DNA from: Scolanthus callimorphus
Lineage: Eukaryota > Cnidaria > Anthozoa > Actiniaria > Edwardsiidae
Reading direction: 5' to 3'
Assembly (NCBI GenBank): GCA_033964015.1
Contig: CM066913.1
Coordinates: forward strand, 34,795,577 to 34,859,576
Length of the DNA: 64,000 nucleotides
Numbering within the stretch: the first letter of the stretch is position 1; the number at the start of each line of letters is the position of its first letter. Under the pieces are notes generated by a model. It saw only the letters and a list, made by a program, of their open reading frames with translations. It was not told the origin of the DNA and ran no database searches. Shown here one piece after another: positions 19,020 through 29,740 of this stretch. The position numbers and the translations under genes were made by a program.

Positions 19020-19400
19020 CAAACTCTGATAACGGCACATATTCACCCCCTCCCCCTCACAACTATTTAACTACCCATATTAAGGACCCATTACACAAAC
19101 CGTGGCGATGGCACATTTCTACCCCCACCCCCATCATATTATTTCGTGAATTCATAAACTGACATTAAGGACCCATTCGAAAATCACTAGCGACGGCACA
19201 TTGCTATCCCCACCCCCATCATGTGATTCACGAATTCATGAACTGACATTAAGGACCCATTACACATACACTAGCGACGGCACATTGCTATCCCCACACC
19301 CATCATATGGTTCACGAATTCATGAACTGACATTAAGGACCCATTACACATACACTAGCGACGGCACATTTCTACCCCCACCCCCATCGTATGAATTCGC
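19020..19400. repeat. 84-85-bp tandem array, about 4 units
   Basis: AAGGACCCATT starts near 19082, 19167, 19251 and 19335, a period of 84-85 bp. Units contain GCGACGGCACATT, a CCCCACCCCCATC run and CACGAATTCATGAACTGAC. Open frames here follow the repeat and are not genes. Confidence 0.85.
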
Positions 19401-21765
19401 TTTCCTGTTGATCCCGTTACAACAAGTATGTGTGTGTCCATTGAAACTAAAATAGCAACGACACCTATCTGTCCCCCTTCCCCTCTTCTGACTCCATTGC
19501 CCTTTAGAGAGCAGCTACAAATGCTTCCTGTAATTCACTTTGGCATCTGTTTGCATCCCACTTTATTGCTCGGGAAAATGTGACGTATTACACCAAAGCC
19601 TGCTAAAATGACTCAATTTCAAATAGTATATCTTGATTTATTTTTATAAAAGCAGAAATTTGGAATCAGCAAAAGAGTATTAAATATTGCCTGGGTTGGG
19701 GATATCTTATATATAATACGTGATGTTGGGGGGGGGGGGGGGGGGTTGGGGGTCAAGGTAAAACTGTTGGCCCAGCAGCCTGGAAAAACGGCTGCACCAC
19801 GGAACTTCAAAACCACGCCATTCTCTTGCAAACTTGGGGAACTGTGTTATAGGATACATATTATTCGAAAAGGACAAAGTGGACGGAAGATCCAATTCAA
19901 GCGTTTTCGTAAGCGAGAAGATCGAGTTCGCAAATGCGCCATTTTAAGTCTTCCACAGAAACCAAAAAATAAGCAATTTCTCGCAGCCGAAAGCAACAAA
20001 TACGTCCAAACCTACGCGATTCTCTCACAAATAACACAGTAATGTTCAGGCAAAAGTCGTTTTTCCAAAAAGTTTGGAGTGAACAATATATCCCATTCAA
20101 AGGTTTTGGCGCCGTTGCACGAAGCCCCGGCGCGCCATTTATAAATAAACAAACACTCAGTTCACAAACAACAGTCCTTTGACAGCCTATTTAACTTATT
20201 TCGAAATCTATACTAAAAACAGAGAATTTCGAGCCGAAAAAACGAAGCTCTCAAACCCGACCGGAAGGAGGAAATGTATGAAATCTTCGAAATCTATACT
20301 AACAACGGAGATGTTAGAGCCGAAGAAACGATGTTCACAAACCCGAGCGGAAGGAAATCTCCCCAGTGTGCATGTTTTTGTTGGAAAAGGTTTTACTTGA
20401 GCTAAGGTCTAATTCAAGCGATTTTCCCAAGTTTAACTGATAAGCTTAGATTGTTTAAGCTAAGTTTTTAAATCACACACACTTGAATTCGAATTGACCG
20501 AGTTGTACAAGTCTTTAGTCCAACATGATGAGCAGTGCAAAGCAACTTTCCATTGAAAACAGCAAGAATCTAAAAAGTTTTACTTTACCTTTCTGGCGCT
20601 TCCTAAACCTTCCTATTCACTGGACGAGGGACTTCTCTTGATATTATTTACATCTAAAACCAATAGTTGTTGAAGTTCGAGTGGTACAGCTCAGCCTTTT
20701 TCTTTCTTGACCGAAAATACGACCATCTCGACCGACACACGCGCGATCTTTTCGCGCCAAAACCACAGTGAAACCAATGCCTCAACACCTTTGTTAGGAA
20801 ATATTTAGGGGGTTATTGTGTGGCATTTGCCTCATTTCCATTCACAAGGAACATGTTTTCAAAGATCTCATTTAAAACGCCTTTCCCATCGTATGCTATG
20901 GTGCAAGTATTTCACACCGGTAAGCCACCTATCTATAAACTGATAACAAATACTTTAATACTTTAAAGCAACAGGCGTAGTTACAAATTGTTTGAGCACA
21001 TCTCTCTAAACGTAGCGGTATAACTGTTCATTCCACAACGGCAGACAATCCAATAATTTTCGTCATTCAAGGAAAATTTAATTCGTGAATTTTTCACGGG
21101 TACTTACTAGTTTCAAATAATTGTTGAAGTAAAAGCAATCTCGAATTATTTGCAATCGCCTTGTAGTATTGGTATATACACGAAAACAAGCTTGCCTAAA
21201 TGTATTAAGGTACTTATGTACTAGTAAGGGTCCATTGGGTGCTATTTGGAATTAAACATCTTTTGTGCATTCCTGCTTTTAGAGAATAACGACATTTTCG
21301 GCACATTTTCAGTCAAAGACTTTCCTTCGCTACACTTGGTCGTAGTACCATGCCCTAGTGTCCCCATAGCAACCCCTTTTTTCAGTTAAAGAGGGTTGCC
21401 ATAATATTTTATGCGCAAAAACGAAAAAATCTATCCAACCCCGCTCGAAATATGAATAAGTTAATAAGTAATCAATCAATAAAGTCAAATTGCTGTATTA
21501 CCGATTTAAAATCAACAAATATCCAGCCGGGTTTGGATACGATTTTTCACATCGATACATCAAATCTACACAAAGTTTATAGAGTTTAAAGTCGGAAAAT
21601 GTCTTCCAGAACAACGTAGCTGCGATAGAAAAACAAAATTCGCTATCTGAGGCCAACATTTCGCTTCTGATGTTAGAGTGTTAGAATCATTCAATATATT
21701 TCGTCGAAATCAGAAAGTTTCAGAGACAGAACTGAGATCTACGCGCACTGCCACTAGTTCATCAT
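19401..21765. other. No gene recognised; contains poly-G and a short duplication
   Basis: A run of about 20 G lies at 19727-19745. 20200-20270 and 20286-20356 are diverged tandem copies (TCGAAATCTATACTAA at 20200 and 20286). Open frames near 19746 and 19897 overlap on opposite strands and show no motif. The rest is AT-rich, unassigned DNA. Confidence 0.4.
20200..20356. repeat. 86-bp tandem duplication
   Basis: TCGAAATCTATACTAAAAAC at 20200 and TCGAAATCTATACTAACAAC at 20286 start two copies that each run through GAGCCGAA, AACGA and AAACCCGA to CGGAAGGA. It is non-coding. Confidence 0.6.
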
Positions 21766-22039
21766 TTTTTGAAGCTATTTGCAGTATGCAAATTGCTTCT
21801 TAGTCGTCACCCTCGGACTATGTATGTATCCATTTCCGGTTCAATAGATGGTTCTCCATGAAGTTCACCGTTAGTATAACTAACAACCCTCCCCTCCCTG
21901 CTTATTAGTTATTAGTGCTTGTTTCATGTGCGTGCTGCAGTGTGTTTGGAATAGGACCCTTTCCAGTTGACTTTTATGACTTTGCAACAGACAGGGGGGA
22001 GTGGCGGTTGCGTGGCGGTTGCCACTGATTTTACTGCTT

Positions 22040-22258
22040 TTCAAGTCCAGGCAACGACCTTTGAACCCTTGATCCCCCTGGCTACTTTTGACATCAACCT
22101 CCCTCCTCGGTATATCTCCCACCCCTCATGGTTGTTACTAATAGCCAACTGGCAACCCATCCAACTACTAACCTCGCCGGAACGCCTTAACTTCAAGAGA
22201 TCGGCGAGTCACGCGCTAACCAACTGCGCCACGGGGACTTTGATGACGTAAGCACTAG
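22040..22258 (-). mobile_element. Chimeric tRNA/5S-like SINE
   Basis: On the minus strand, GTCCCCGTGGCGCAGTTGGT (about 22240-22221) is a good tRNA 5' half with a perfect A-box (TGGCGCAGTTGG). Straight after the D-arm the sequence turns 5S-like: GATCTCTTGAAGTTAAGGCG, then GGTTAGTAGTTGGATGGG (22203-22151), which match the 5S A-box and C-box order. The body after that is unknown and the 3' end is not clear. Copy 1 has lost the head. Confidence 0.6.
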
Positions 22259-22864
22259 TAAAAAAGTAGATATATAGCTGTCCCAGCTCTTCGTGTCTTC
22301 GTGTCACGCAAGTTCACTGTGTTTTGAGACTCGTCTTCACTTCCTCAAGGCGAAAATCGAGGCTGTTATTCATCCAACATTGTTGTTTAGATGCTAATGG
22401 ATTTGCCAATGAGTCGATGTATTCTCCAAACTCGAGAAAAGCTTTGAGCTTTGAGAAAAGCTTTGAGTCTCAACGATAACTGTCCTTACTGTCTCTCGCA
22501 GTAGCCAACTTCACTTTGCGGCTTCTTTACAATAATTTGAAGTTATTAAAGCTCACTGAAGTGTTGAAAATGTAAGAATTCGCACAATATTCGATCGATT
22601 TCTTTGTGAAAAACAATACCGCACGAGAATCTTATTACTCACACAACAGTGGGATAGAAATCACCCAACTTCTGCCCTCTCAGAAACTTACTTGGGGCTT
22701 CGTTGGCGTGATCGGACTTCGCAAGGCAATCGATCAATTCGGTCTTTGTGAATCGCAAATTTATTTATTTATTTTTGCAATTGTTTTGCAGTTTTAAGTG
22801 GCTTACTTTCTTATGTTGATTCAATAATGCTAGAAAAAAAATTGAAGGGAGAAAAAGAAAAAAA

Positions 22865-22945
22865 TAGCCGATACCGGGAGTCGAACCTCGGTCGACCCGG
22901 TTTGATTTGTTTTCCCCGGCCCTCTGCAGATTGAGCTATTCGCCA
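22865..22945 (-). mobile_element. tRNA-like segment (SINE head), copy 2
   Basis: Same as 1344-1424: A-box-like TAGCTCAATCTGCAGAG and B-box GGTTCGACTCC with a T-rich tail. One base differs in the middle (GATTTG for GAATTG on the plus strand). Confidence 0.5.
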
Positions 22946-22987
22946 CTTCTCAACGAACCGATGGCTCGGACCGAGATATAAAGGAAA

Positions 22988-23160
22988 TTAGTATAAACCA
23001 ACTAATGGTCTATTACAAATCCTGCATTCTGATTGGCTGAGCTACTAATGGTCTATTAGTGATAGACCGTACACCTTTCTTTGCTGAGAAAACTTGATTT
23101 TTTCAACATAAAATAATCGAATTCATTACCAAAACCGACCAACTAGTTGGTTTATACTAA
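22988..23160. mobile_element. TIR element (TTAGTATAAACC ends), copy 2
   Basis: A 173-bp form with TTAGTATAAACCAACTA at the left and TAGTTGGTTTATACTAA at the right. It keeps the unfilled site (CTATTAGTGATAG) for the PIF-like MITE found in copy 1. Confidence 0.6.
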
Positions 23161-23237
23161 AACAATTAGACCTCTCGTCCTCATATGCTATGATATCAAT
23201 AGACCATTCTGCCTTGGGCCTCATGGTCTATTCATCA

Positions 23238-23452
23238 TAGCCTCCTCCGCAGGCGTCTCGTTGTGTTTTGAAACACCTATTTCGAGCCTTCTTCGACGCG
23301 CTTGGTTGGACTTCCGGTGGTGTGATCGTGAAAGGGCCATGAAAGGGTTTGAACTCGTTCTCAGGTTCCGCTCTGCCAAAACCGCCAACGAAGCGATGCA
23401 AAACGATGCAAAGCACACGGAAATCACACGGAGATGCCTGCGGAGGAGGCTA
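23238..23452. mobile_element. TIR MITE with 9-bp target duplication, copy 2
   Basis: Same element as 1959-2173, with the same TATTCATCA on both sides. It was present before the host segment was copied, since both copies carry it. Confidence 0.7.
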
Positions 23453-23489
23453 TATTCATCATAGCACATTCGGCCTCGAGGTCTAATTG

Positions 23490-23655
23490 CAGTGGCGTAG
23501 CCAGGAATTTCTGAAGGAGGGGGGGGGGGTAGTGAAAACATAGGACGAAAATGTTCAAATTTCCTCCAGCAAATACAGTAAATGTATGGGAAATCTCCCG
23601 AGAAAGGGGGGGGGGGGGGCCGGGCCGCCCCTGGCCCCCCCTGGCTACGCCCCTG
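23490..23655. mobile_element. Short TIR element (CAGTGGCG ends), copy 2
   Basis: Same as 2211-2377, AATTG on both sides. It differs mainly in the lengths of the G-runs next to the TIRs, as expected for slippage. Confidence 0.6.
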
Positions 23656-23780
23656 AATTGTTAAATAGACCGAAGTACGTATACAGAAGCGTAACCAGGA
23701 ATTTTGGTTGGAGGGGGGAGTACAATGTCTCATGGCAATCGCAAATAGCTTCCCGTTCGCGTTAGCGGACCTATGTTTTT

Positions 23781-25082
23781 AAATAGCTTCCTTTCTTCAC
23801 GAATTTTCTATTCTGATGGCCGCATTTCCTCCAGCAGGCAAGATATGTCTGCGTAATTCAATTTTAGCCACCCAGCAGTCTTTTGTAGCCAATATTTCTC
23901 CCTAAATATGGATCTTTTGCCAAAGCTACTAGACATAGTAAATTGGATTAAATTGTGCTCAAGTTTGCGCTCGTTAAAACCAAAGCTCAGAATAAGCGCA
24001 AAACTGTGAAGTTTTGGATATTGAATTTTATAACAAGGAATAATCTGCCATTTAGGCAAGGTGTCAAAAATATGCTTTCTACGTCTCAGGGACGATTCTC
24101 TCTAGAATGCGCGAGGCATGACTCCACGGGGGATTAAATACTGGAAATGAAATGCGATTAAGCTTGAACAACACAACAACAAAATATTTCACTGAATGTT
24201 TTTAACACAAGGTGAGGAAAAGAAGCAACTTAAAAAAAATAGTTCGTTCTTACAAATGATCAAAGCCTCTAAGAACAGAAATAATTAAAGTACTATCTTG
24301 CGTATAAAAAACGAATTCTGTGTCCAGTTAATGGCTAACAGTAGGTCAGGGTCAGTAAAACAAGGTCCCGTTCGCACTGCGCGAATTTGGTATTTGTTTT
24401 GCAAAAATATCTGTCATCGGGAGCCTGATACAAGTGCGAACGCCATTACTAAATTTTGTCAAATATTTTGGCGTTTCACCAAAGTTCAAAGAAGCCGATT
24501 ACAATTTCGTAGAGCCCGTTTCGCGAGAGAGACCTCGTACTCCTTTATCTGAAAATATCCTTTCCCAAGACGGCGTATGGCGGTTTCCCGCAGCACACAA
24601 TTATCTTGCGGATCCAAAGTCTTCCTGTGACATATCAATCGAGTTCAAACACGGGTAGATTTTATCCATTTCTAGCCGAAGATATTTTAAACTCGAACAC
24701 GAACAATAATTTTAGCGTGCGAAAAGAAGATAAGACATATTCCGCGGCAACATTTTGGTTGTAGTCATTCATTCAGTCTTGCACAACTGCAGTTTTGGAC
24801 AACTTTCAGTGCGTTTGCAGCAATCTGTAGTAGTAATAGAGAATCTAGAGATTTGTGGCGGTATTCGCCGCGACGGCCGGGTTTGTTTACGAATTTTCAG
24901 TGCAATCGTTATTCAAAGTCATCACGTTCCATCGTTGTCGTTCTTGCAGTCATTTTACTGCAATTTTCATAATTGTGCGAACTCTACGTTAACCGACAAA
25001 CAGCGGTCTGGCTTACGTCAATCAAACGAGCGAACAGCTCGTGACTTTGCGGAGCATTCGAGAGATTCTGTGTTAATGATAG
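23781..25082. other. No gene recognised
   Basis: Several open frames of 60-114 codons occur on both strands, but none shows a family motif or start context, and they overlap one another. No repeats with clear ends are seen. Confidence 0.4.
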
Positions 25083-25341
25083 GTAGCCTGCACTGCTAGC
25101 CGGCTCTCCAGTGGGTTTTTAAGATATTTGTTTTTTGGCGCGCAGGATTCGGAAATTCAAATATACTAAAAAAAAAACACTGGAGAGTCAGTAGATTCTT
25201 GACGGGGATCCCAAGGGGGCGTATCTTTCCTTCCTTGCTCCCCCCCCCCCCCCCCCGTCTTCATTTTTTGCGCGCCACAAATTTCGCCCAAGTTTCTCTT
25301 CCTGAAAACTCCATGCAAGGGAACGCTTGCTACGCAGGCTA
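25083..25341. mobile_element. TIR element (TAGCCTGC ends)
   Basis: It begins TAGCCTGCACTGCTAGC and ends with GCTTGCTACGCAGGCTA; the outer 8 bp are perfectly inverted. The interior has GGCTCTCCAGTG inverted as CACTGGAGAG, and a poly-C run of about 17 (25241-25257). The inverse terminus TAGCCTGCGTAGCAAGCG also starts at 25607, so at least one more end of this family is close by. Confidence 0.55.
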
Positions 25342-25510
25342 GAAACGGAGAAAAGGGGGCTCTGATTGCTCGGAAAAAAAAAAAAAAACGCTTGAAACCC
25401 GACTGGAAATCATTGCGTTGTCCTGTTCAAATATAATTCCAACACCTCGACAAATAGGCCATATCACGGTTTCCGCCGCCATTGTTGAGTAGACTCTGCA
25501 AATGTAGACT

Positions 25511-25958
25511 GCTTGCAGCCCCTTCTTCGGCGAACGTCCGTAAATTCAGGGAAATGTTGTTGTTGTTTTTCACCCACGCGCCACGGGGGGGAAACGCTGA
25601 AAGAATAGCCTGCGTAGCAAGCGTTCCCGTGTGTTTTTAGAGAAAAGAAAGCCGAGAAACAGAGATTTGGCCGCGCGAAAATGGTGCGAGCGAGCCCCTT
25701 CATTTTCTGCGCGGCCCAAATCTCGCCCGAGTTAGTACTGCGGACACTTTTACTGTCAAAGACATCATTCTCACCCTGAACTGTGAATAATCCCTGAATG
25801 AAATCGTCGACAGCTAAATGACAATCATGGCAATCATGATTGTGATGAGAGCCTGATGCGTGTAAATGTAAACACCGTAAACAGAAGTCGAAGTGCGCTG
25901 CTGGTAAAAAAAACATTTCCTCGATTTACGGACGTTCGCCGAAGAAGGGGCTGCAAGC
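25511..25958. repeat. Inverted repeat, 46-bp arms, about 360 bp apart
   Basis: GCTTGCAGCCCCTTCTTCGG at 25511 is matched inverted, ending at 25958 (GCCGAAGAAGGGGCTGCAAG). Arms continue through CGAACGTCCGTAAAT to GAAATG with one small gap. The region between carries the TAGCCTGC end at 25607. The 150-codon open frame on the minus strand spans an arm and is not a gene. Confidence 0.7.
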
Positions 25959-26693
25959 ATTCTATGTAACTACAGAATGTTGCTCTCTTCACGGAGAAGG
26001 AAGAGCGAAATCACTATAAGGATGCGAAAATCACTACAAGAATAGAATGTCTCAGGGATAACGCGTCACGGTCTATGTACATCAGCATATTAGATATCTA
26101 ATATCTAAGCGGTTATTGGCGCTGCGCTGACAGATCTTTTACACTCTAACCATTCAGATGGTTTAAGTGAAATTCCTTTGACAAAAGCACACCAAACCTA
26201 CACGCATCCGGCTCTCATCTAGCTCTCATAACAAAAGTGAGGTTTTAAAACACAAAGAAAACATTCGAGGCAAGGAAGACAAAGGATAACTTAAAACCAC
26301 TTGGGTTGATATGGCAATCAAGTTCGACCCACTGAAAAGGCCGAATCCAGCGTTTTGGTTAGATTGACGGCTGGAAATACGTGAAAATCGCCAATCGCAA
26401 CATTGAATTTTGAAGTCGCGTAGAATGCATACAGTACCTGGAAACCAGAGGCTCGATGGAAGCGTCTGGTACTATTCCCGGTTGACAGTTATCCAATTAG
26501 CGTGTCGGGAAAAACCGGCTTTCCGTCACGTGCTTGCGCCTGTCGTGACAACTGTCAAAATGTGCTTACATTTAGATTTTGCGCCACGTTCGAGCTACGA
26601 TAGTTTCAAGACTTGTGGTACTTTTAGTACTGAGATGTTTTTTGTCAGCCAGGAAAAGAACTACAGAAATATAATGATATAATATATATAATT
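25959..26693. other. No gene recognised
   Basis: Ordinary AT-rich DNA with one 90-codon open frame without a motif. Confidence 0.4.
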
Positions 26694-26809
26694 AACCATT
26701 ATCCTGCGAGATTGCGCAGAATATCGTCTGATACTTAGCCGACGAGGGACGAAGTCACGAGTTGGCTAAAATCAGACGATATTCTGCAAAATCGAGCAGG
26801 ATAATGGTT
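26694..26809. repeat. Fold-back hairpin, arms about 48 bp
   Basis: AACCATTATCCTGC at 26694 is matched by GCAGGATAATGGTT ending at 26809, and CAGAATATCGTCTGAT by ATCAGACGATATTCTG. The centre is around GACGAGGGACGAAGTC near 26747. Probably a MITE. Confidence 0.75.
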
Positions 26810-27237
26810 TTATTCAGCACATCAATAGCACAAAAATCCCTGAGCAAACATTACTTTTGTGTATTATTACGACACATCATATTTCCCTCAGACGATATCG
26901 CAGGATATCTGTCATGTACAGAAGGCAGCTATTAGCATTCCAATGACCATATTTGAGCAGTGCATCGATGGTGCTGAATAATAACCCTGCTATCTGCAGA
27001 AGACACCCAGTACTAGCCTCGGTGAAAATCACAAGAAGTCTACTACAAAAATATAACAGGTTTACCTTTAGTAGGTTTTACCTTAGGATTTTCAGTTTAT
27101 CAGAAGCCGCTAGGCACTAGCAAAATACTCATAGCTAAAATTTGTCGGGCAAGTTTTGTAATGTCATTATTCAAATTAGTCATTATTACATGCAGCCTAA
27201 ATGTCAACACAGCCTCGTCAAATCTTGAGATTCTCCC
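26810..27237. other. No gene recognised
   Basis: AT-rich single-copy-looking DNA. Nothing to annotate. Confidence 0.4.
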
Positions 27238-28212
27238 TCACGTTTACCTTTTGGTCGAGGGTCGAGGGTCGAGGGTACCTAGTCGAGGGTCGAGGGTTGA
27301 CATGTCGAGGGTGAGGGTAACTGGTCGAGGGTAACTAAAAATGTCTCAAATTTTCTCGTGGAATATAATACACAAGACCGGAGATAGGGGTTGTTTTCAC
27401 ACCTTCGTGATATTTGTGTCAACGTTCGCAATCTTTGCTTCGTTTCACGTTCCTAAGTCTCTCGGTCCAACTCTTTCCATATCAAACACCAGGAGAGACA
27501 TGGAATACGTCTCCAATATCATTTTCTCGCGGACTATCCTACACAAGTTCACAAGAAAATTTAGCGTTGCAGATGCTGTATATTCGTTACACGTTACATT
27601 TTTCGCACACCAGGGGAGATAACGCTACTTGTCAAGGTCAATGGAACGATCCACAGGCATTTGCCTCAAAACAAAATGGCGGTCAGGCCAGCTGACCGAC
27701 AACATTTTTACGACCCATTTTAAACAGCTGGAAGGCAAAACTATTTCGAATTACTTGCGAATTTTGAGATACATGACTACATGAACTACCACTACTTTCG
27801 ATATAAACCTCACGTCAACTTGTAAAAGAGTAGTGCCAAACACGTACCGTATGCTGCTATGTTTTTTATGCTTCGATATATAGAAGCTATATGGTACAAA
27901 CAAAGAAACGTTTTTAGTTTAGCTTTAAACTTAAACATAACTGGGCGAAAAAAAAAAATTGCAGTTTCCACTGGCAGCTTCGTATTTATCGGCGCAGTTC
28001 CCGAAAATATTGCATGTGCCCGCTTGATAAACACGACAGATTGCGGACGCGGAGGGCCGCTAAAAATCTCCAGTCTTGTGTACAATATTCCGGGAGAAAA
28101 TTTGAGCCATTTTTAGCTACCCTCGACCAGCTACCCTCACCCTCGACATGCCCACCCTCGACCCTCGACTAGGTACCCTCGACCCTCGACCTCGACCAAA
28201 AGGTAAACTCGT
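27238..28212. mobile_element. Long-TIR element whose arms contain a minisatellite
   Basis: Arms of about 145 bp lie at 27238-27385 and 28063-28212 in inverted order with roughly 85 percent match by eye. Each begins TTTACCTTTTGGTCGAGG outside, has several GTCGAGG units with GGGTACC and GACATG landmarks, then AAATTTTCTC and ACACAAGAC on the inside. The middle 680 bp have overlapping short frames and no transposase motif. No TSD found. Confidence 0.7.
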
Positions 28213-28525
28213 GGCAGATAAATAAAGAAAAATCCCGAGAGTGACAACAGGTCGAAAATACAGTAAATGTATGAACATTTTCACAATCATTATGCAGGTG
28301 ATGACAGGCTTCAAAATCTTGTGACACCCGCAATGCGGGTGAGTTGACAGCTATGATGCAGAATAAAATGTTATGATTTCTCCCATGTCCTGCACGTCAC
28401 AACTGTCTCACGAATAAAGTCATTTCGGATAGTGTAGCTGAACGCCGTTTTGCGAAAAGACCACGTTTTCAGGGTTTATGTGGGATTTTGCACGGCTTGT
28501 CTACTAGACAAAATGTCGCCTCCCC
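28213..28525. other. No gene recognised
   Basis: Short unassigned interval between the long-TIR element and the ~37-bp array. Confidence 0.4.
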
Positions 28526-28529
28526 TAGC

Positions 28530-29100
28530 CGTATTTGATAGCTATCGTAAACCCCCTACCCATATCATATTTTGATAGCTGTCGCAAGCTGTCGCCCCCC
28601 CACCATACTTCATGACTCTCATACGATAGCTGTCGTACACAGGGACCCTCCTACCCATATTTGATAGCTGTCGCATGCAGGTACCCGCTACCCATATTTG
28701 ATAGCTGTCGTACACGGGGACCCTCCTACCCATATTTGATAGCTGTCGCATACAGGTACCCGCTACTTATATTTGATAGCTGTCATACATGGGGACCCTC
28801 CTACCCATATTTGATAGCTGTCGCATTCAGGTACTCCCTACCCATATTTGATAGCTGTCACGTACAGGTACTCCCTACCCATATTTGATAGCTGTCGTAC
28901 ACGGGGACCCTCCTACCCATATTTGATAGCTGTCGCATGCAGGTACCCGCTACCCATATTTGATAGCTGTCGCATTCAGGTACTCCCTACCCATATTTGA
29001 TAGCTGTCGCATACAGGTACCCGCTACCCATATTTGATAGCTGTCGTCGCATAAAGGTACCCCCTACCTATATTTTGATAGCTGTCGCATACAGTTACCC
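28530..29100. repeat. About 37-bp tandem array, about 15 units
   Basis: CCATATTTGATAGCTGTCG recurs every 36-40 bp, alternating between forms with CATGCAGGTACCCGCTAC and TACACGGGGACCCTCCTAC. The outer units at the left are more divergent (28530-28640). Open frames on both strands follow the period and are not genes. Confidence 0.85.
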
Positions 29101-29129
29101 CCTCTCTGTATAGGTTGGTAGGCAGCTGC

Positions 29130-29232
29130 CTGCACCCCCCCAGCCCCAAATTGGGTCCCTATCTGGGGCAAGTGTTTTGACCTGCTCCCTTAGACTCCAG
29201 TCGCGTCTCGGGTAACACGAGGTATAATAACA
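29130..29232 (-). repeat. Dispersed segment shared with 18640-18870
   Basis: The reverse strand reads TTATACCTCGTGTTACCCGA...GACTGGAGTCTAAGGGAGCA and on to GACCCAATTTGGGGC. It lacks the 113-bp hairpin insertion found at 18685-18797. Confidence 0.7.
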
Positions 29233-29740
29233 CCCCCGGGGCTTGAGTGCATTCATTTGTTAGCAGAACACGAATTATGTCTTTTGTTTTGGAACACTCA
29301 GGCCAGTCAATCGAGTGGCTTTTTGTAAAAGCGCGACTCATTCAAACGCTATTTTCGTTTGTACCACGTTTGTACCACGCACTGACTGCTACAATTGCAT
29401 AACGCTGAGCAACAACATGGATCGGAACTGCTTCAAGCTGGAGTAACTGAAGGCAAGTTTCAGGTATTTTGCGCTCGTTGGTTGTTCTCTAAGATAAGAT
29501 ATGTAAACGATTTCATCTGTATTTTCATGTTTACCTGCTTGAACACACTCTATGGGCCAGGAAACCAAGCAAGTAGGCTGGACAAACGCTTTATTGTTCA
29601 AGTCGGTTCAAGTGAAGCGTTTCTCGGATATAGTGTTTTGTGGCGTTCAACAGGATTCGCGCATAAAGGATAATCATGCAGGAGCAAATAGAGCGAATTT
29701 CAGATAACTGTCGTGAGTTGTTCGCAATTACTTTGTAATT
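29233..29740. other. No gene recognised
   Basis: Unassigned sequence; short overlapping frames on both strands only. Confidence 0.4.

Larger units (their letters stand above)
21766..23780. repeat. Composite 2-kb dispersed repeat, copy 2
   Basis: Same segment as 275-2503, same orientation, very close in sequence. Differences seen: it lacks the 226-bp MITE, keeps the complete SINE head at 22225-22258, and its G-runs differ in length. It is followed by unrelated DNA (AAATAGCTTCC) where copy 1 continues with a tRNA-derived SINE. Confidence 0.85.

Noticed and set aside
19746..20100. 98- and 67-codon frames on opposite strands
   Set aside because: They overlap on both strands next to a poly-G run and have no motif.
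25464..25916. 150-codon minus-strand frame
   Set aside because: It covers an inverted-repeat arm and TIR-element ends and shows no protein family motif.
28530..29100. CRISPR-like array (regular ~37-bp repeats)
   Set aside because: The units are directly tandem with no unique spacers, vary in sequence, and the window is eukaryotic.
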